A stretch of 50,886 bases of DNA from Verrucomicrobiia bacterium (GCA_035765895.1 DASTWL010000055.1:1-50886); one strand, 5' to 3'; positions 19,433 to 28,224 are shown, numbered from the stretch's first letter. Notes: generated from the letters alone by a model not told the origin. Program-made: numbers and translations.

Positions 19433-20152
19433 TCATTTTTTGTGACGGATTTGCACCATTGGCGAGTAGGTGATGCGCACCAACAAATCGCCGCGGCCGC
19501 CGCGTGGTTTGGGCAGGCCTTCGCCGGGCAGGCGGATGATTTCGCCGCGAGGCACTTTCGCAGGGATTTGGACGCGCAGAAAATTTCCCGTCAAACCGCG
19601 CACTGCTTCGGTGCCGCCTTGCTGGACAAGGTGGGAACGGATCTTCAGGTCGCAGCGCAAATCCGAGCCGCGCACTTTGAAACGGAAATCCGGGCGCGCC
19701 TTGACGCGCACGGTGACAAAGCCGCCGCTGTCCCGGGCGAGCTTGAAGCGCGTGCCGGGGGCGGTTTCCGGCGGCACAACGAGCTCGTAAGTTTCCAAGC
19801 CTGAGGAATGACCGGGATCGTCCACGCGCACTTCCAGTTTGCAGCCGCGCAGAAACTCGTCGAGGCGTAGATGCACTTCTTTGGTGATATTGGCCGTAAA
19901 TTTCCCATTGCGCGCGGCCGTTTTCGGCGTTGCGGCCAGTTCGTGGTCATATTCGCGCCGGCGGACTGGATCACTTAAGATTTCATACGCGGCATTGAGG
20001 GCCTGAGTCTGCGCAACGGCCGCTTGAGAACCGCCGTTCAAGTCCGGATGCAGTTGTTTGGCCAGCAGCCGGTAGGCGGCGCGAATCTGCGCGTCGGTGC
20101 AATTCCGATGCAGGCCGAGCGTGGCGTAATGATCTGGGACGGCGGATTTCAA
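19433..20152 (-). CDS. DnaJ-class co-chaperone, CbpA-like
   Basis: A 239-residue protein. The J domain occupies residues 8-72, with the HPD tripeptide at 35-37 (AKQLHPDLNG). Two CTDI/II-like substrate-binding beta domains follow (ITKEVHLRLDEFLRGCKLEV and VQIPAKVPRGEIIRLPGEGL). The Gly/Phe linker is very short and there is no zinc-finger domain, so it resembles CbpA more than DnaJ. It should stimulate a DnaK-type Hsp70. No dnaK or grpE is nearby. It diverges from the DEAD-box helicase across 87 bp. Confidence 0.88.
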   Translation of the reverse strand: MKSAVPDHYATLGLHRNCTDAQIRAAYRLLAKQLHPDLNGGSQAAVAQTQALNAAYEILSDPVRRREYDHELAATPKTAARNGKFTANITKEVHLRLDEFLRGCKLEVRVDDPGHSSGLETYELVVPPETAPGTRFKLARDSGGFVTVRVKARPDFRFKVRGSDLRCDLKIRSHLVQQGGTEAVRGLTGNFLRVQIPAKVPRGEIIRLPGEGLPKPRGGRGDLLVRITYSPMVQIRHKK

Positions 20153-20239
20153 CGCGACGAAGCTAAGGAGTTTGGAGCTGTTTTGTCACGGTTAAGTAAA
20201 TTGCTGCTATTGGGTTCAGAACTGATATCATGACGATTC

Positions 20240-21628
20240 ATGTCATTTAGCATTCTTGGGCTTGATCCCAAAATCTTGCGGGCGGTCAAGGAAGCCGGTT
20301 ACACCGAGCCGACGCCGATTCAGTCCGCCGCCATCCCGCCGATTCTGGCGGGGCACGATCTCATCGGCATCGCGCAGACGGGCACGGGCAAGACGGCGGC
20401 GTTCACGCTGCCCATCCTCACCAAGCTGGCGGCGCTGCCGGCCAACGCACGGCGTGGCACCAAATTGCTGGTGCTTGCGCCGACGCGCGAACTGGCGGTG
20501 CAGATCGAGGAAAACGTCCGCATCTACGCGAAACATCTTTCGCTCACGGTGGCAACGGTGTTTGGCGGCGTGGGCGAACAGCCGCAGATCCGGGCGCTGC
20601 GCGCGGGCACGGACATCATCATCGCGTGTCCGGGGCGGTTGCTGGATTTGATGAATCAACGCGCGGCGGATTTCTCGTCGTTGCAATTTCTCGTGTTGGA
20701 CGAGGCCGACCGGATGCTGGACATGGGTTTCCTGCCGTCCATCCGTCGGATCGTCCAGCAATTGCCGAAGCAGCGGCAGACGCTGCTGTTTTCCGCGACG
20801 CTCTCGAAGGAGATCGAAGCGCTCACGCATCAGTTTCAGCATCAGCCCAAGACGATTCAGGTCGGTCGCCGATCCAATCCCGCGGAGACCGTCACGCAAT
20901 TTGTCTATGAAGTGCCGAAGCACCTGAAAACCGCGCTGCTGCTGCACCTGTTGCAGGACCCGCAGATGAACATGGTGCTGGTATTTTCGCGCATGAAACA
21001 CGGCGCGGATCGCATTGCCCGGCAGCTGGAACAAAAGGGGGTTCGCTGTGCAACGCTGCATTCGAACCGCTCGCAAAACCAGCGGCTGCGGGCGTTGAAA
21101 GATTTCAAGGACGGCGCGGTGCGCGTGCTGGTGGCGACGGACATCGCGGCACGCGGCATTGATGTGGACGGCATTTCGCACGTGGTGAACTACGATTTCC
21201 CGATGCACGTCGAGGATTACATTCATCGCATCGGCCGCACGGGTCGCGCGAACGCTATTGGCGATGCCATCAGCTTTGTGACCGGCGAAGACCATCAGGA
21301 ACTGCGGGCACTGGAGCGCTTCATCGGCCGCGGCATCGTGCGCAAGAAGGCGGAAGGATTCAATTACTCGCAACCAGCGCCGCAATTTAACTCAGCGGAG
21401 GAACCGCGACGTCCATTCCAACGCGGCTCACATCCGCAACGGTCGCAAGGCGATGATCGCCGGCCCTCTCAGCGCCCGGGTCAAGGTCAGCGACCTCAAA
21501 GTTTCGGCGGTCAGCATCGTGGAACGCAGAGCGGCCGGCCAGCTTCGGGCAACCGTCCGCCGCGCTCGGGGAACGCCCAATCGCAATCGCGTCCTGCGAG
21601 CGGCAATCGCGGGGGCCTATTCCCCTAA
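20240..21628 (+). CDS. rhlE: DEAD-box ATP-dependent RNA helicase, RhlE-like
   Basis: A 462-residue protein with all helicase motifs: the Q motif (YTEPTPIQSAAIP), Walker A AQTGTGKT (45-52), PTRELA, LVLDEADRMLD (DEAD at 154-157), SAT, and in the second RecA-like lobe ATDIAARGIDVDGISHVVNY and HRIGRTGR. The tail from about residue 380 is basic and disordered, rich in R, P, Q, S and G (GQGQRPQSFGGQHRGTQSGR), as in RhlE proteins, and probably binds RNA. The likely role is ribosome assembly or RNA turnover, especially in the cold. The decayed DUF4256 gene starts a few bases after its stop. Confidence 0.93.
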   Translation: MSFSILGLDPKILRAVKEAGYTEPTPIQSAAIPPILAGHDLIGIAQTGTGKTAAFTLPILTKLAALPANARRGTKLLVLAPTRELAVQIEENVRIYAKHLSLTVATVFGGVGEQPQIRALRAGTDIIIACPGRLLDLMNQRAADFSSLQFLVLDEADRMLDMGFLPSIRRIVQQLPKQRQTLLFSATLSKEIEALTHQFQHQPKTIQVGRRSNPAETVTQFVYEVPKHLKTALLLHLLQDPQMNMVLVFSRMKHGADRIARQLEQKGVRCATLHSNRSQNQRLRALKDFKDGAVRVLVATDIAARGIDVDGISHVVNYDFPMHVEDYIHRIGRTGRANAIGDAISFVTGEDHQELRALERFIGRGIVRKKAEGFNYSQPAPQFNSAEEPRRPFQRGSHPQRSQGDDRRPSQRPGQGQRPQSFGGQHRGTQSGRPASGNRPPRSGNAQSQSRPASGNRGGLFP

Positions 21629-21632
21629 ACCA

Positions 21633-21965
21633 ACTGACCCTCAAACAAACGGCAAGTTGCGGGCGGCGTTGGCGGTGCAGTTTGAAAAGAACATGACGTG
21701 CCACCAAGGATTGGCGTGGACCAAGGTGCAGGCGTGGTTGGACGCCAGGCTGCGGCGATGGGCATCGAACTGCTGCTCGAGGAGAAATACTTCGCGTGCA
21801 GAAGCCGGGCGATTTCGATGCAAGCGCTCGAGCTGGCTCGCGGCCCCGGCGGACTTTCGCAAACAGGGCGGCGCGCTCTGGGATGGTCGCAGTTTCGGCC
21901 GCGTCTTCATTGGTTGCAACGATGTGGATTCCTATCACGTCGGCTGCGGCTTTCGCGCGTCTTGA
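21633..21965 (+). pseudogene. Decayed DUF4256 gene (frameshifts plus internal deletion)
   Basis: Pieces of a DUF4256 protein appear in order but in all three frames. The N-terminal part LAVQFEKNMTCHQGLAWTKV lies at about 21663-21740. AAAMGIELLLEEKYF follows in the next frame, then VQKPGDFDASA in the third, and SSWLAAPADFRKQGGALWDG to DSYHVGCGFRAS is back in the first frame, up to a stop at 21965. About 60 residues that the family has between the first two pieces are missing. No start codon with a plausible leader is seen. The pattern shows real decay and not one sequencing slip. The assignment is based on recalled family sequence. Confidence 0.75.
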
Positions 21966-21999
21966 GGGCTTGAAGAAATAGACATAAATTGCGCTGCTT

Positions 22000-22030
22000 G
22001 AAACGAATTCAGCTCGTGGAAGTTCGTTTC
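22000..22030 (+). terminator. Hairpin with T-rich tail directly before the beta-propeller gene
   Basis: GAAACGAATTC (22000-22010) pairs with GAAGTTCGTTTC (22019-22030) with one bulged base and an 8-nt loop, followed by TATTGTTTT. The next ATG is at 22045. It could end readthrough from rhlE and the DUF4256 remnant, or act as a leader structure for the next gene. Confidence 0.5.
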
Positions 22031-22044
22031 TATTGTTTTAAGTT

Positions 22045-23025
22045 ATGAAAGCATTCCTACTTTGCCTCATGTTGCTGGCCCTGAATCTGCAAGCGGCAAA
22101 TACGAACGCGCTTGCGTTCCTCAAAAACATCCCCCTGCCGGGTGTGCGCGGACGCATTGACCATTTTGCTTTGGATGCGCAAGGCCGGCGGCTCTTCATG
22201 GCTGCACTCGGCAATGACACGGTGGAAGTGATCGATCTGGCCGGGGGCAAAAGGCTTCGCAGCATTGGTGATTGTTCTACGCCGCAGGGTGTCGCGTTCG
22301 TGCCCCGCGCCAACCGGTTGTTTATCGCCAACGGCGGTAATGGCAATGTAACCGTGCTGGAGGGCGCGAACTTCAAACCCCTCGCACACGTTGGCGATCT
22401 GCCCGATGCAGATAATGTGCGTTATGATGCAAAGGCGGGTTTGATCTATGTCGGCTATGGGGATGGTGCGCTCGCTGTTATTGGCGCCACGAATGGCGAA
22501 CTTATCGCCCGCATCAATCTGGCCGGTCATCCTGAATCATTTCAACTGGAGAAGAATGGCAACCGGATTTTCGTCAACGTGCCGGATGCAAACCAGATTG
22601 CGGTGGTTGACCGGAAAAAGCGTTCGGTCATCGCCACCTGGCCGATGGGGAAATTCCATTCCAATTTCCCCATGGCATTGGATGAGGCAAGTCACCGCTT
22701 GTTTGTCGGCTGCCGCCGTCCCGCGAGGCTGGCGGTTCTGGATACGACCAGCGGGAGCAGGGTGGCCGACGTGGAAATTGCCGGTGACACCGACGATGTG
22801 TTTTATGACGCAAACCGCAAACTGATTTACGTTTCCTGCGGGGCTGGTTTCATTGACGTGATTGGGCAACGCGACGCGAACACTTACCAGCTACGCGAGC
22901 ATATTCCGACATCAGGCGGAGCACGAACGAGCTTCTTTGCAGCGGAGCTGGATCGGTTGTTCCTGGCCGTGCGCGCTGGCACTTTGTCCGGCGGCGCGGG
23001 AATTCGCATTTACCAACCCCAATGA
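22045..23025 (+). CDS. Exported YncE-like seven-bladed beta-propeller protein
   Basis: A 326-residue protein with a signal peptide (residues 1-18, AFLLCLMLLALNLQAAN). The rest is repeated YVTN/NHL-type blades, with recurring units such as HFALDAQGRRLFMAALGNDT, GVAFVPRANRLFIANGGNGN, VRYDAKAGLIYVGYGDGA and DVFYDANRKLIYVSCGAGFI. Proteins of this kind are periplasmic or extracellular and may scaffold or bind ligands; no catalytic function can be assigned. The ATG at 22045 follows an AT-rich stretch with no clear Shine-Dalgarno sequence. The GH31 gene follows on the same strand, 116 bp downstream by the preferred start. Confidence 0.85.
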   Translation: MKAFLLCLMLLALNLQAANTNALAFLKNIPLPGVRGRIDHFALDAQGRRLFMAALGNDTVEVIDLAGGKRLRSIGDCSTPQGVAFVPRANRLFIANGGNGNVTVLEGANFKPLAHVGDLPDADNVRYDAKAGLIYVGYGDGALAVIGATNGELIARINLAGHPESFQLEKNGNRIFVNVPDANQIAVVDRKKRSVIATWPMGKFHSNFPMALDEASHRLFVGCRRPARLAVLDTTSGSRVADVEIAGDTDDVFYDANRKLIYVSCGAGFIDVIGQRDANTYQLREHIPTSGGARTSFFAAELDRLFLAVRAGTLSGGAGIRIYQPQ

Positions 23026-23141
23026 CTCCCCAGCCAACATCGGAAAGTATGGTGCCCCAGGTTTGGATTGAAGCCGCGCAGCCTGGTTTGGCGCCATCTC
23101 AAAGCTTTCCGGCTGCAGATGTATTGGTAACACTAAGGGCA

Positions 23142-25523
23142 ATGCGCCAATCCCCGTTCCGAAATTTTCGGACCGCCGCACCATTTTACTTCGTATTGGT
23201 CATCTCGGCCGTCGTGGTGGCCGGACGGAGTGCAGCTGAATCGAATGCGGCCTGGCAAGCACCGACGTCACTTGCGATCAGACAAGCGGGTGAACATTCA
23301 ATCCGTATCACAGTGAAACCGTCCGGATACACCAACGAGTTTCCATTTCATCCAGCCGTTGCGGAGCGAGATTATCCGTTGCCGGGGTTGATATGGCACC
23401 CTTCTTCAAATTCGGTCGCTGCAACTGTCGCCGGGTTGCACGTCAGTGTGAAGCCTGCCCCGCTCAGGGTGAGCGTGATGCGGGCGGATGGCTCGCTGGT
23501 CCAATCTCTTCAGTTCAACCCAAATGGCACAGTGACGTTCAAGCTGGATGGCCAGCCCATACTAGGTTTGGGTGAAGGCGGGCCAAAGCCGGTGCGAGGT
23601 CAGGATTGGCGTTCGCAACCCGTGCAGTTCAACCGCAACGGGGCGTATTTCAAAATGGAACCGCGCTGGCAGGGGGATATGTATGGCTCCCGCAATCCGG
23701 TGGCGATGCTCTGGGGCACAGGCGGCTGGGGATTATTCCTGCCGACACCGTGGGCGCAGGTGGACTTGCGGCAGCCGAAGCAGGGGATGTTCATACCCTG
23801 GCAACCCACCGCGGCGGACTCAGTGCCACAAACAGAGCGCAATCAAGGCTTGGCCGCGGCCAAGGGGCGACCGCCGGTGGATGGCGTCGTGCCCGGGTTG
23901 GTGGACCTGTTTCTGTTCGATGCAAAAGATCCGACTGCGGCGTTGAGAGACTTTTCATTGATCACCGGTCCGTCTGCCATGCCTCCGAAGTGGGCGCTGG
24001 GCTACATGCAGTCGCACCGCACGTTGAAGAATGATACCCAGATGCTCGACGTGATCGACACGTTTCGGAAGAAGGAAATTCCGATTGATGCGGTGATTTA
24101 CTTGGGCACCGGTTTTTGTCCGCGTGGTTGGAACACCATGCAGCCGTCATTCACTTTCAATCCGGAAGTGTTCAAACACGCCCCAAAGGCAGTGCTGGCT
24201 GAAATGCACACGAATCATGTAAAGGTCGTTCTCCACATGGTGCCCTGGGATCGCGACAGGCTGCCGACGCTGCACGGTTCCATTCCGCCGAAGCCCGGGG
24301 AAACCGTGGATTCCTCGCATATTCAGAGTTACTGGAATGAGCATATGTCGCTCGTGAACGCCGGGGTGGATGCCTTCTGGCCGGATGAAGGGGACTGGTT
24401 CGACCTGTTCGAACGGATCAAGCGGTTTCAGATGTATTTTCAGGGTGGACTACAAGCGAAGCCGGATGAACGGCCCTGGAGCCTGCAGCGAAATGGCTAT
24501 CCGGGCATCGCTCAATGGGGCGGATGGGTGTGGTCGGGCGACACAGAATCGTCCTGGAAGACGCTCGAAGCGCAGATCGCCGTCGGCCTCAATTACTCGC
24601 TTAGCATAGGTCCGTATTGGGGATCAGACATAGGCGGATTCAATCCCAATCGGGAGTTGACGGGTGAACTTTATGCACGTTGGTTTCAGTTTGGGGCATT
24701 CTGCGCCTCGTTTCGTGCCCACGGACGGGTGTGGTGGATGCGGCTGCCTTGGGCGTGGGGTGGCAAGGATCGTGGGCCGCAGGAATACGGAAACAATAAT
24801 GCGCCCCTTCCACCAGACGACCCTCGTAACATCCTGATTTCCGAGTTGAACAATCCAACGATTGAACCCGTGGTGAAAAAGTATGACGAGCTTCGTTATC
24901 AACTGATGCCCTATACCTACACCCTCGCGTGGGAGGCGCGCGAACGTGGACTGCCGCTGATGCGTGCGCTCTGGGTCTATTACCCCAAGGACAAAGTCGC
25001 CCAAGGAATGGGAACCGAATTCCTGTGGGGGCGAGACCTGCTGATTGCGCCGGTGTTCACCAAAGGCGCAACGAATCGCGATGTATATTTACCAGCCGGC
25101 GACTGGTATGACTGGTGGACCAATCAAGAAATCAAGGGCGGGCGAACTGTCTCACGCGCCGTGGATCTAGCAACGATGCCCATTTATGTCCGCGCAGGAG
25201 CCATTGTGCCAACGGATCCGGTCCGTCAATACACCACCCAGCCCGTCAGCGAGCGGACCACCATCAACATCTACCGGGGCGCAAACGGTTCTTTCACCCT
25301 CTACGAAGACGACGGAATCAGCCAGAAGTATCTGCGTGATGGCGGGCAGCAGACGAGATTCACTTGGAACGATTCAACGTCGACCCTCACGCTCGAGCAG
25401 GGCCATTCATCGGACATCGTCAAGCAAACGGCCAATCGAAGATTCCGAGTCTGCTTGCATCCCGACGGAACGTCCCGTGAGATTGTTTGGTCAGGAGAAC
25501 GACTGCAAGTTGCAGTCCCTTAG
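23142..25523 (+). CDS. Exported GH31 family glycoside hydrolase (alpha-glucosidase/alpha-xylosidase type)
   Basis: With the preferred ATG at 23142 (AAGG a few bases upstream) the product has 793 residues and opens with a signal peptide (APFYFVLVISAVVVAGRSAA). An upstream ATG at 23022 would overlap the previous stop but adds 40 residues before the signal. The (beta/alpha)8 barrel carries WALGYMQSHRTLKN, the nucleophile aspartate in DAFWPDEGDWFD (about residue 416) and the acid/base aspartate in WSGDTESSWKTLEAQI (about 467). FLWGRDLLIAPVFTKGATNR and the C-terminal beta domains (YLPAGDWYDWWTNQEI, FTLYEDDGISQKY) follow. It should act outside the cytoplasm on alpha-linked glucosides, xylosides or galactosides. 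A nearby GH63-like remnant suggests a former glycan-use locus. Confidence 0.93.
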   Translation: MRQSPFRNFRTAAPFYFVLVISAVVVAGRSAAESNAAWQAPTSLAIRQAGEHSIRITVKPSGYTNEFPFHPAVAERDYPLPGLIWHPSSNSVAATVAGLHVSVKPAPLRVSVMRADGSLVQSLQFNPNGTVTFKLDGQPILGLGEGGPKPVRGQDWRSQPVQFNRNGAYFKMEPRWQGDMYGSRNPVAMLWGTGGWGLFLPTPWAQVDLRQPKQGMFIPWQPTAADSVPQTERNQGLAAAKGRPPVDGVVPGLVDLFLFDAKDPTAALRDFSLITGPSAMPPKWALGYMQSHRTLKNDTQMLDVIDTFRKKEIPIDAVIYLGTGFCPRGWNTMQPSFTFNPEVFKHAPKAVLAEMHTNHVKVVLHMVPWDRDRLPTLHGSIPPKPGETVDSSHIQSYWNEHMSLVNAGVDAFWPDEGDWFDLFERIKRFQMYFQGGLQAKPDERPWSLQRNGYPGIAQWGGWVWSGDTESSWKTLEAQIAVGLNYSLSIGPYWGSDIGGFNPNRELTGELYARWFQFGAFCASFRAHGRVWWMRLPWAWGGKDRGPQEYGNNNAPLPPDDPRNILISELNNPTIEPVVKKYDELRYQLMPYTYTLAWEARERGLPLMRALWVYYPKDKVAQGMGTEFLWGRDLLIAPVFTKGATNRDVYLPAGDWYDWWTNQEIKGGRTVSRAVDLATMPIYVRAGAIVPTDPVRQYTTQPVSERTTINIYRGANGSFTLYEDDGISQKYLRDGGQQTRFTWNDSTSTLTLEQGHSSDIVKQTANRRFRVCLHPDGTSREIVWSGERLQVAVP

Positions 25524-25610
25524 AGCAGCATTTCGTGGCGAAGATTTGAGGGCGCACCCCAAATCTCAATAATCACGATCCTGCATCCACGGTCGGCCCG
25601 TGGTTCTTGG

Positions 25611-25870
25611 GTGAACCTGTCTTTTCCGTGCACAAGGAGTGACGGTCGGATCGGAAAGCGAAGTCTAGCAGAAAACAAGGCGCGGGAGAAGAATTGGAGC
25701 CGCTGGGGCACTTGTCTTCCTGAACACCAGTGGGGAACCGCCCTTGAAGATTACTCTGGCAACCAGGAAAGCTGGAAGTCTTTCCCTCATGATCAGGCTC
25801 GCATCCGCGCGTATCATTGGGCGATGGTGGATTAATGGGCTGGACCGACCGGGAACCGCATGAGCACAGG
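25611..25870 (+). pseudogene. N-terminal remnant of a GH63/MGH1-like glucosidase
   Basis: The frame 25611-25835 contains REKNWSRWGTCLPEHQWGTA and LEDYSGNQESWKSFPHDQAR, followed by IRAYHWAMVD and a stop. This closely matches the conserved opening of the large MGH1-like (GH63-related) glucosidases (RKKNWKRWGPYLSERQWGTV in typical members). After the stop, family-like sequence continues briefly in another frame (GDGGLMGWTDRE, about 25823-25858) and then vanishes. Several hundred residues are missing, so this is a scrap and not a gene. The assignment is from memory of the family. Confidence 0.6.
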
Positions 25871-25969
25871 GGTTCCGATCTGAATGTGGGTTTGAATCTC
25901 AACAAGGTTGCATCGCCAACGCCGGGTTGAATGATTGAATCCCGTTAGAATTCTATCCACATTGCACTG
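25871..25969. other. Leader of the ECF42 gene, no motif recognised
   Basis: This is the last part of the 446-bp gap between the GH31 stop and the sigma-factor start. I see no TGTC-N19-CGWC site, no hairpin and no coding frame. The promoter of the sigma gene is therefore not of the ECF type found downstream. Confidence 0.4.
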
Positions 25970-27229
25970 GTGTCGGAAATCCCAATTGAAAAGGTCCGGG
26001 GAATTCTGGATTCCCTGTATCGCGCGGAGTTCGGCCGCATTCTCGCCACGCTCATCCGATTGCTTGGCGATTTCGATCTGGCCGAGGACGCCGTGCAAGA
26101 TGCCTTTACCGCGGCCTTGGAACGGTGGCCACACGATGGCGTGCCGGCCAATCCCCGCGCCTGGTTGATTTCCACCGGACGGTTCAAAGCCATCGATGCG
26201 CTGCGTCGGCGCGCACGATTCGATGCAGCCCAGGAGGCGATTGCTGAACAACTGGAACCGGGAACGGGCGATGCAGCGCTTGAGACGGACGATGGCATTA
26301 AAGACGACCAGTTGCGGCTCATCTTCACCTGCTGCCATCCCGCACTCGCGCCGGAGGCTCGCGTGGCATTGACCTTGCGGGAAGTCTGTGGTCTGACGAC
26401 CGAGGAAATCGCCCGCGCATTCCTCACGGCGGCACCTACGCTTGCCCAACGGATTGTGCGGGCCAAGGCGAAGATTCGTGACGCCAGAATTCCTTATCAG
26501 GTGCCATCGGTGGAGGAACTGCCCGACCGCTTGGATGCGGTGCTGCAAGTGGTCTATCTGGTTTTCAACGAGGGTTATTCAGCATCGTCGGGCACATCGC
26601 TGACGCGGGCAGAACTTTCAGCGGAAGCCATCCGGCTCGGACGATTGCTGTTGGAGTTATTGCCTGAACCGGAGGTGAGGGGATTGCTCGCGCTGATGCT
26701 CTTGCAGGAATCGCGGCGGGCAGCCAGAACTTCGCCGTCCGGTGAACTGGTTCTTTTGGAGAATCAAGACCGCTCGTTATGGGATCGCGAAAAGATCGCG
26801 GAGGGGGTGAAACTGGTTGAACGGGCATTATTGTCGCGTCGGTTTGGCCCTTACACGCTTCAGGCGGCGATCGCGGCGGTGCATGCCGAAGCATCCGAAG
26901 CTGCGGCAACAGACTGGCCCCAAATCGTAGCGCTTTACAGCGTCCTTGCACGGGCTGACCCCTCGCCGGTTATCGAACTGAATCGCGCCGTGGCCGTGGC
27001 GATGCGCGACGGACCGGAGGCGGGATTGGCGCTGATTGATGCCATTTTCGCGCGTGGTGAGTTGATGGAATATCACCTGGCACACTCGGCCCGGGCAGAT
27101 TTGTGCCGCCAATTGGACAGAAATGACGAGGCCCGTTCTTCCTACCAGCGTGCCTTGTCGCTCGCGCGACAAGAATCGGAACAACGTTTCCTCAAAACCC
27201 GGCTTCAGGAATTGGACGAAAAAAAGTGA
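25970..27229 (+). CDS. ECF42-type RNA polymerase sigma factor with C-terminal TPR-like domain
   Basis: A 419-residue protein starting at GTG 25970. Region sigma-2 lies at about 15-85 (LGDFDLAEDAVQDAFTAALE, PRAWLISTGRFKAIDALRRR) and sigma-4 at about 115-175 (LREVCGLTTEEIARAFLTAA, then LAQRIVRAKAKIRDARIPYQ). A helical C-terminal region of some 230 residues follows (YLVFNEGYSASSGTSLTRAE, LNRAVAVAMRDGPEAGLALI, LDRNDEARSSYQRALSLARQ). That long TPR-like/DUF6596 tail and the neighbouring DGPF genes define ECF42. No anti-sigma gene is present; in this group the tail is thought to be needed for activity. Its stop is 8 bp before an ECF42-like promoter that should drive the DGPF operon. Confidence 0.92.
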   Translation: MSEIPIEKVRGILDSLYRAEFGRILATLIRLLGDFDLAEDAVQDAFTAALERWPHDGVPANPRAWLISTGRFKAIDALRRRARFDAAQEAIAEQLEPGTGDAALETDDGIKDDQLRLIFTCCHPALAPEARVALTLREVCGLTTEEIARAFLTAAPTLAQRIVRAKAKIRDARIPYQVPSVEELPDRLDAVLQVVYLVFNEGYSASSGTSLTRAELSAEAIRLGRLLLELLPEPEVRGLLALMLLQESRRAARTSPSGELVLLENQDRSLWDREKIAEGVKLVERALLSRRFGPYTLQAAIAAVHAEASEAAATDWPQIVALYSVLARADPSPVIELNRAVAVAMRDGPEAGLALIDAIFARGELMEYHLAHSARADLCRQLDRNDEARSSYQRALSLARQESEQRFLKTRLQELDEKK

Positions 27230-27236
27230 GGAGCAC

Positions 27237-27263
27237 TGTCGAATTACGCCAAACCCAATCGAC
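27237..27263 (+). promoter_or_regulatory. Predicted ECF42-dependent promoter of the DGPF operon
   Basis: TGTCGA (27237-27242), then 17 nt, then CGAC (27260-27263). The ECF42 consensus I recall from Streptomyces work is TGTCGA in the -35 region and CG(A/T)C in the -10 region. Measured from TGTC the spacing is N19, the same as the other two sites in this window. It lies between the sigma gene stop and the first DGPF gene, leaving a leader of about 60 nt before ATG 27332. Confidence 0.7.
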
Positions 27264-27331
27264 AAGTTGATGAATGGCCACAGGCCGCAACAACAAAACG
27301 AACAGAACAAACAAAGCAACAGCACAAAACC

Positions 27332-27775
27332 ATGAAATTCCTCATGATGATGATTCCTCGTGTTTACCAGCCGGATACACCTGCTGCGGAAAGGGCCGGC
27401 GAAGGTTTTACGCCTCCGGCCGACGCCGTTGCCAAGATGATGAAGTATAACGAGGAACTGACCCAAGCGGGCGCGCTGGTCGCATTGGATGGGTTGCACC
27501 CCATTGCCAAAGGAGCCCGGGTCAAATTCGGCGAAGGGAAGCCCATCGTCACCGATGGCCCATTTGTCGAGTCGAAGGAGGTGCTCGGTGGCTACTGGAT
27601 TATCCAAGTGAAATCAAAAGAGGAGGCCGTCGAGTGGGCGCGGCGCGTCCCGGCAGCGGCAGGAGACGTGATTGAACTGCGCCAGATCTTTGAAATGTCC
27701 GATTTTCCTCAAGACGTTCAAAAGGCCGCCGACAGTCCCGCGGTGCGCGCCCAAGTTGCGGGAAAGAAGCATTAA
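27332..27775 (+). CDS. DGPF-domain (YCII-related) protein 1
   Basis: A 147-residue YCII/DGPF protein. It opens MKFLMMMIPR and has the name-giving motif at 75-78 within IVTDGPFVESKEVLGGYWII. The fold is a ferredoxin-like alpha/beta barrel that dimerises; small-molecule binding or lyase activity has been suggested for the superfamily, but no reaction is established. DGPF proteins are the standard genomic partners and targets of ECF42 sigma factors, which fits the promoter just upstream. The ATG is preceded by GCACAAAACC, with no Shine-Dalgarno sequence. The second DGPF gene starts 38 bp after its stop. Confidence 0.92.
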   Translation: MKFLMMMIPRVYQPDTPAAERAGEGFTPPADAVAKMMKYNEELTQAGALVALDGLHPIAKGARVKFGEGKPIVTDGPFVESKEVLGGYWIIQVKSKEEAVEWARRVPAAAGDVIELRQIFEMSDFPQDVQKAADSPAVRAQVAGKKH

Positions 27776-27813
27776 CCCGGTTGGCCGAACCCATTGCATA
27801 AAATCCTGATAAA

Positions 27814-28224
27814 ATGAAATACATCTGCCTTGGTTATATCGAACCGAACAAGTTTGAATCGATGTCTGAAAGTGAGCGCAACACGATGTTGGATGAATGC
27901 TTCACCTACGACAACGAGTTGCGGAGGAACGGGCACTTCGCTGGCGGTGAGGCGTTACAGCCCCCGCAGACGGCCACAACCTTGCGCTGGAAAAACGGCA
28001 AAGTGTCCATTACGGACGGCCCCTATGCCGAGACGAAGGAACAAATCGGGGGCATTCTCATTCTTGAAGCTCGAGACCTGAATCACGCCATCCAGTTGAT
28101 GTCAAAACATCCCGGTGTGAAAGCCGGGCCGTTCGAGATACGTCCCGCTGCGGACCTGACTGACATGATCAGCGAAAGTGAACAGCGACGTGTGAACGCA
28201 AGTCAGGGATTCGGAAGGAGGTAA
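27814..28224 (+). CDS. DGPF-domain (YCII-related) protein 2
   Basis: A 136-residue paralogue of the preceding gene, with DGPY at 68-71 in [20 protein letters not shown]. It starts [17 protein letters not shown], the more common form of ECF42-linked DGPF proteins, whereas its neighbour starts MKFLMMM. Two DGPF proteins of different subtypes next to one ECF42 gene is a usual arrangement. It is probably cotranscribed with protein 1 from the site at 27237. The IS3 remnant begins within about 75 bp of its stop, so any former downstream operon members may have been lost. Confidence 0.92.
   Translation: MKYICLGYIEPNKFESMSESERNTMLDECFTYDNELRRNGHFAGGEALQPPQTATTLRWKNGKVSITDGPYAETKEQIGGILILEARDLNHAIQLMSKHPGVKAGPFEIRPAADLTDMISESEQRRVNASQGFGRR

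Noticed and set aside
20199-20231. Promoter TTGCTG...TATCAT before the DEAD-box helicase
   Set aside because: The spacing is about 19 bp and both hexamers are weak; not enough to list as a feature.
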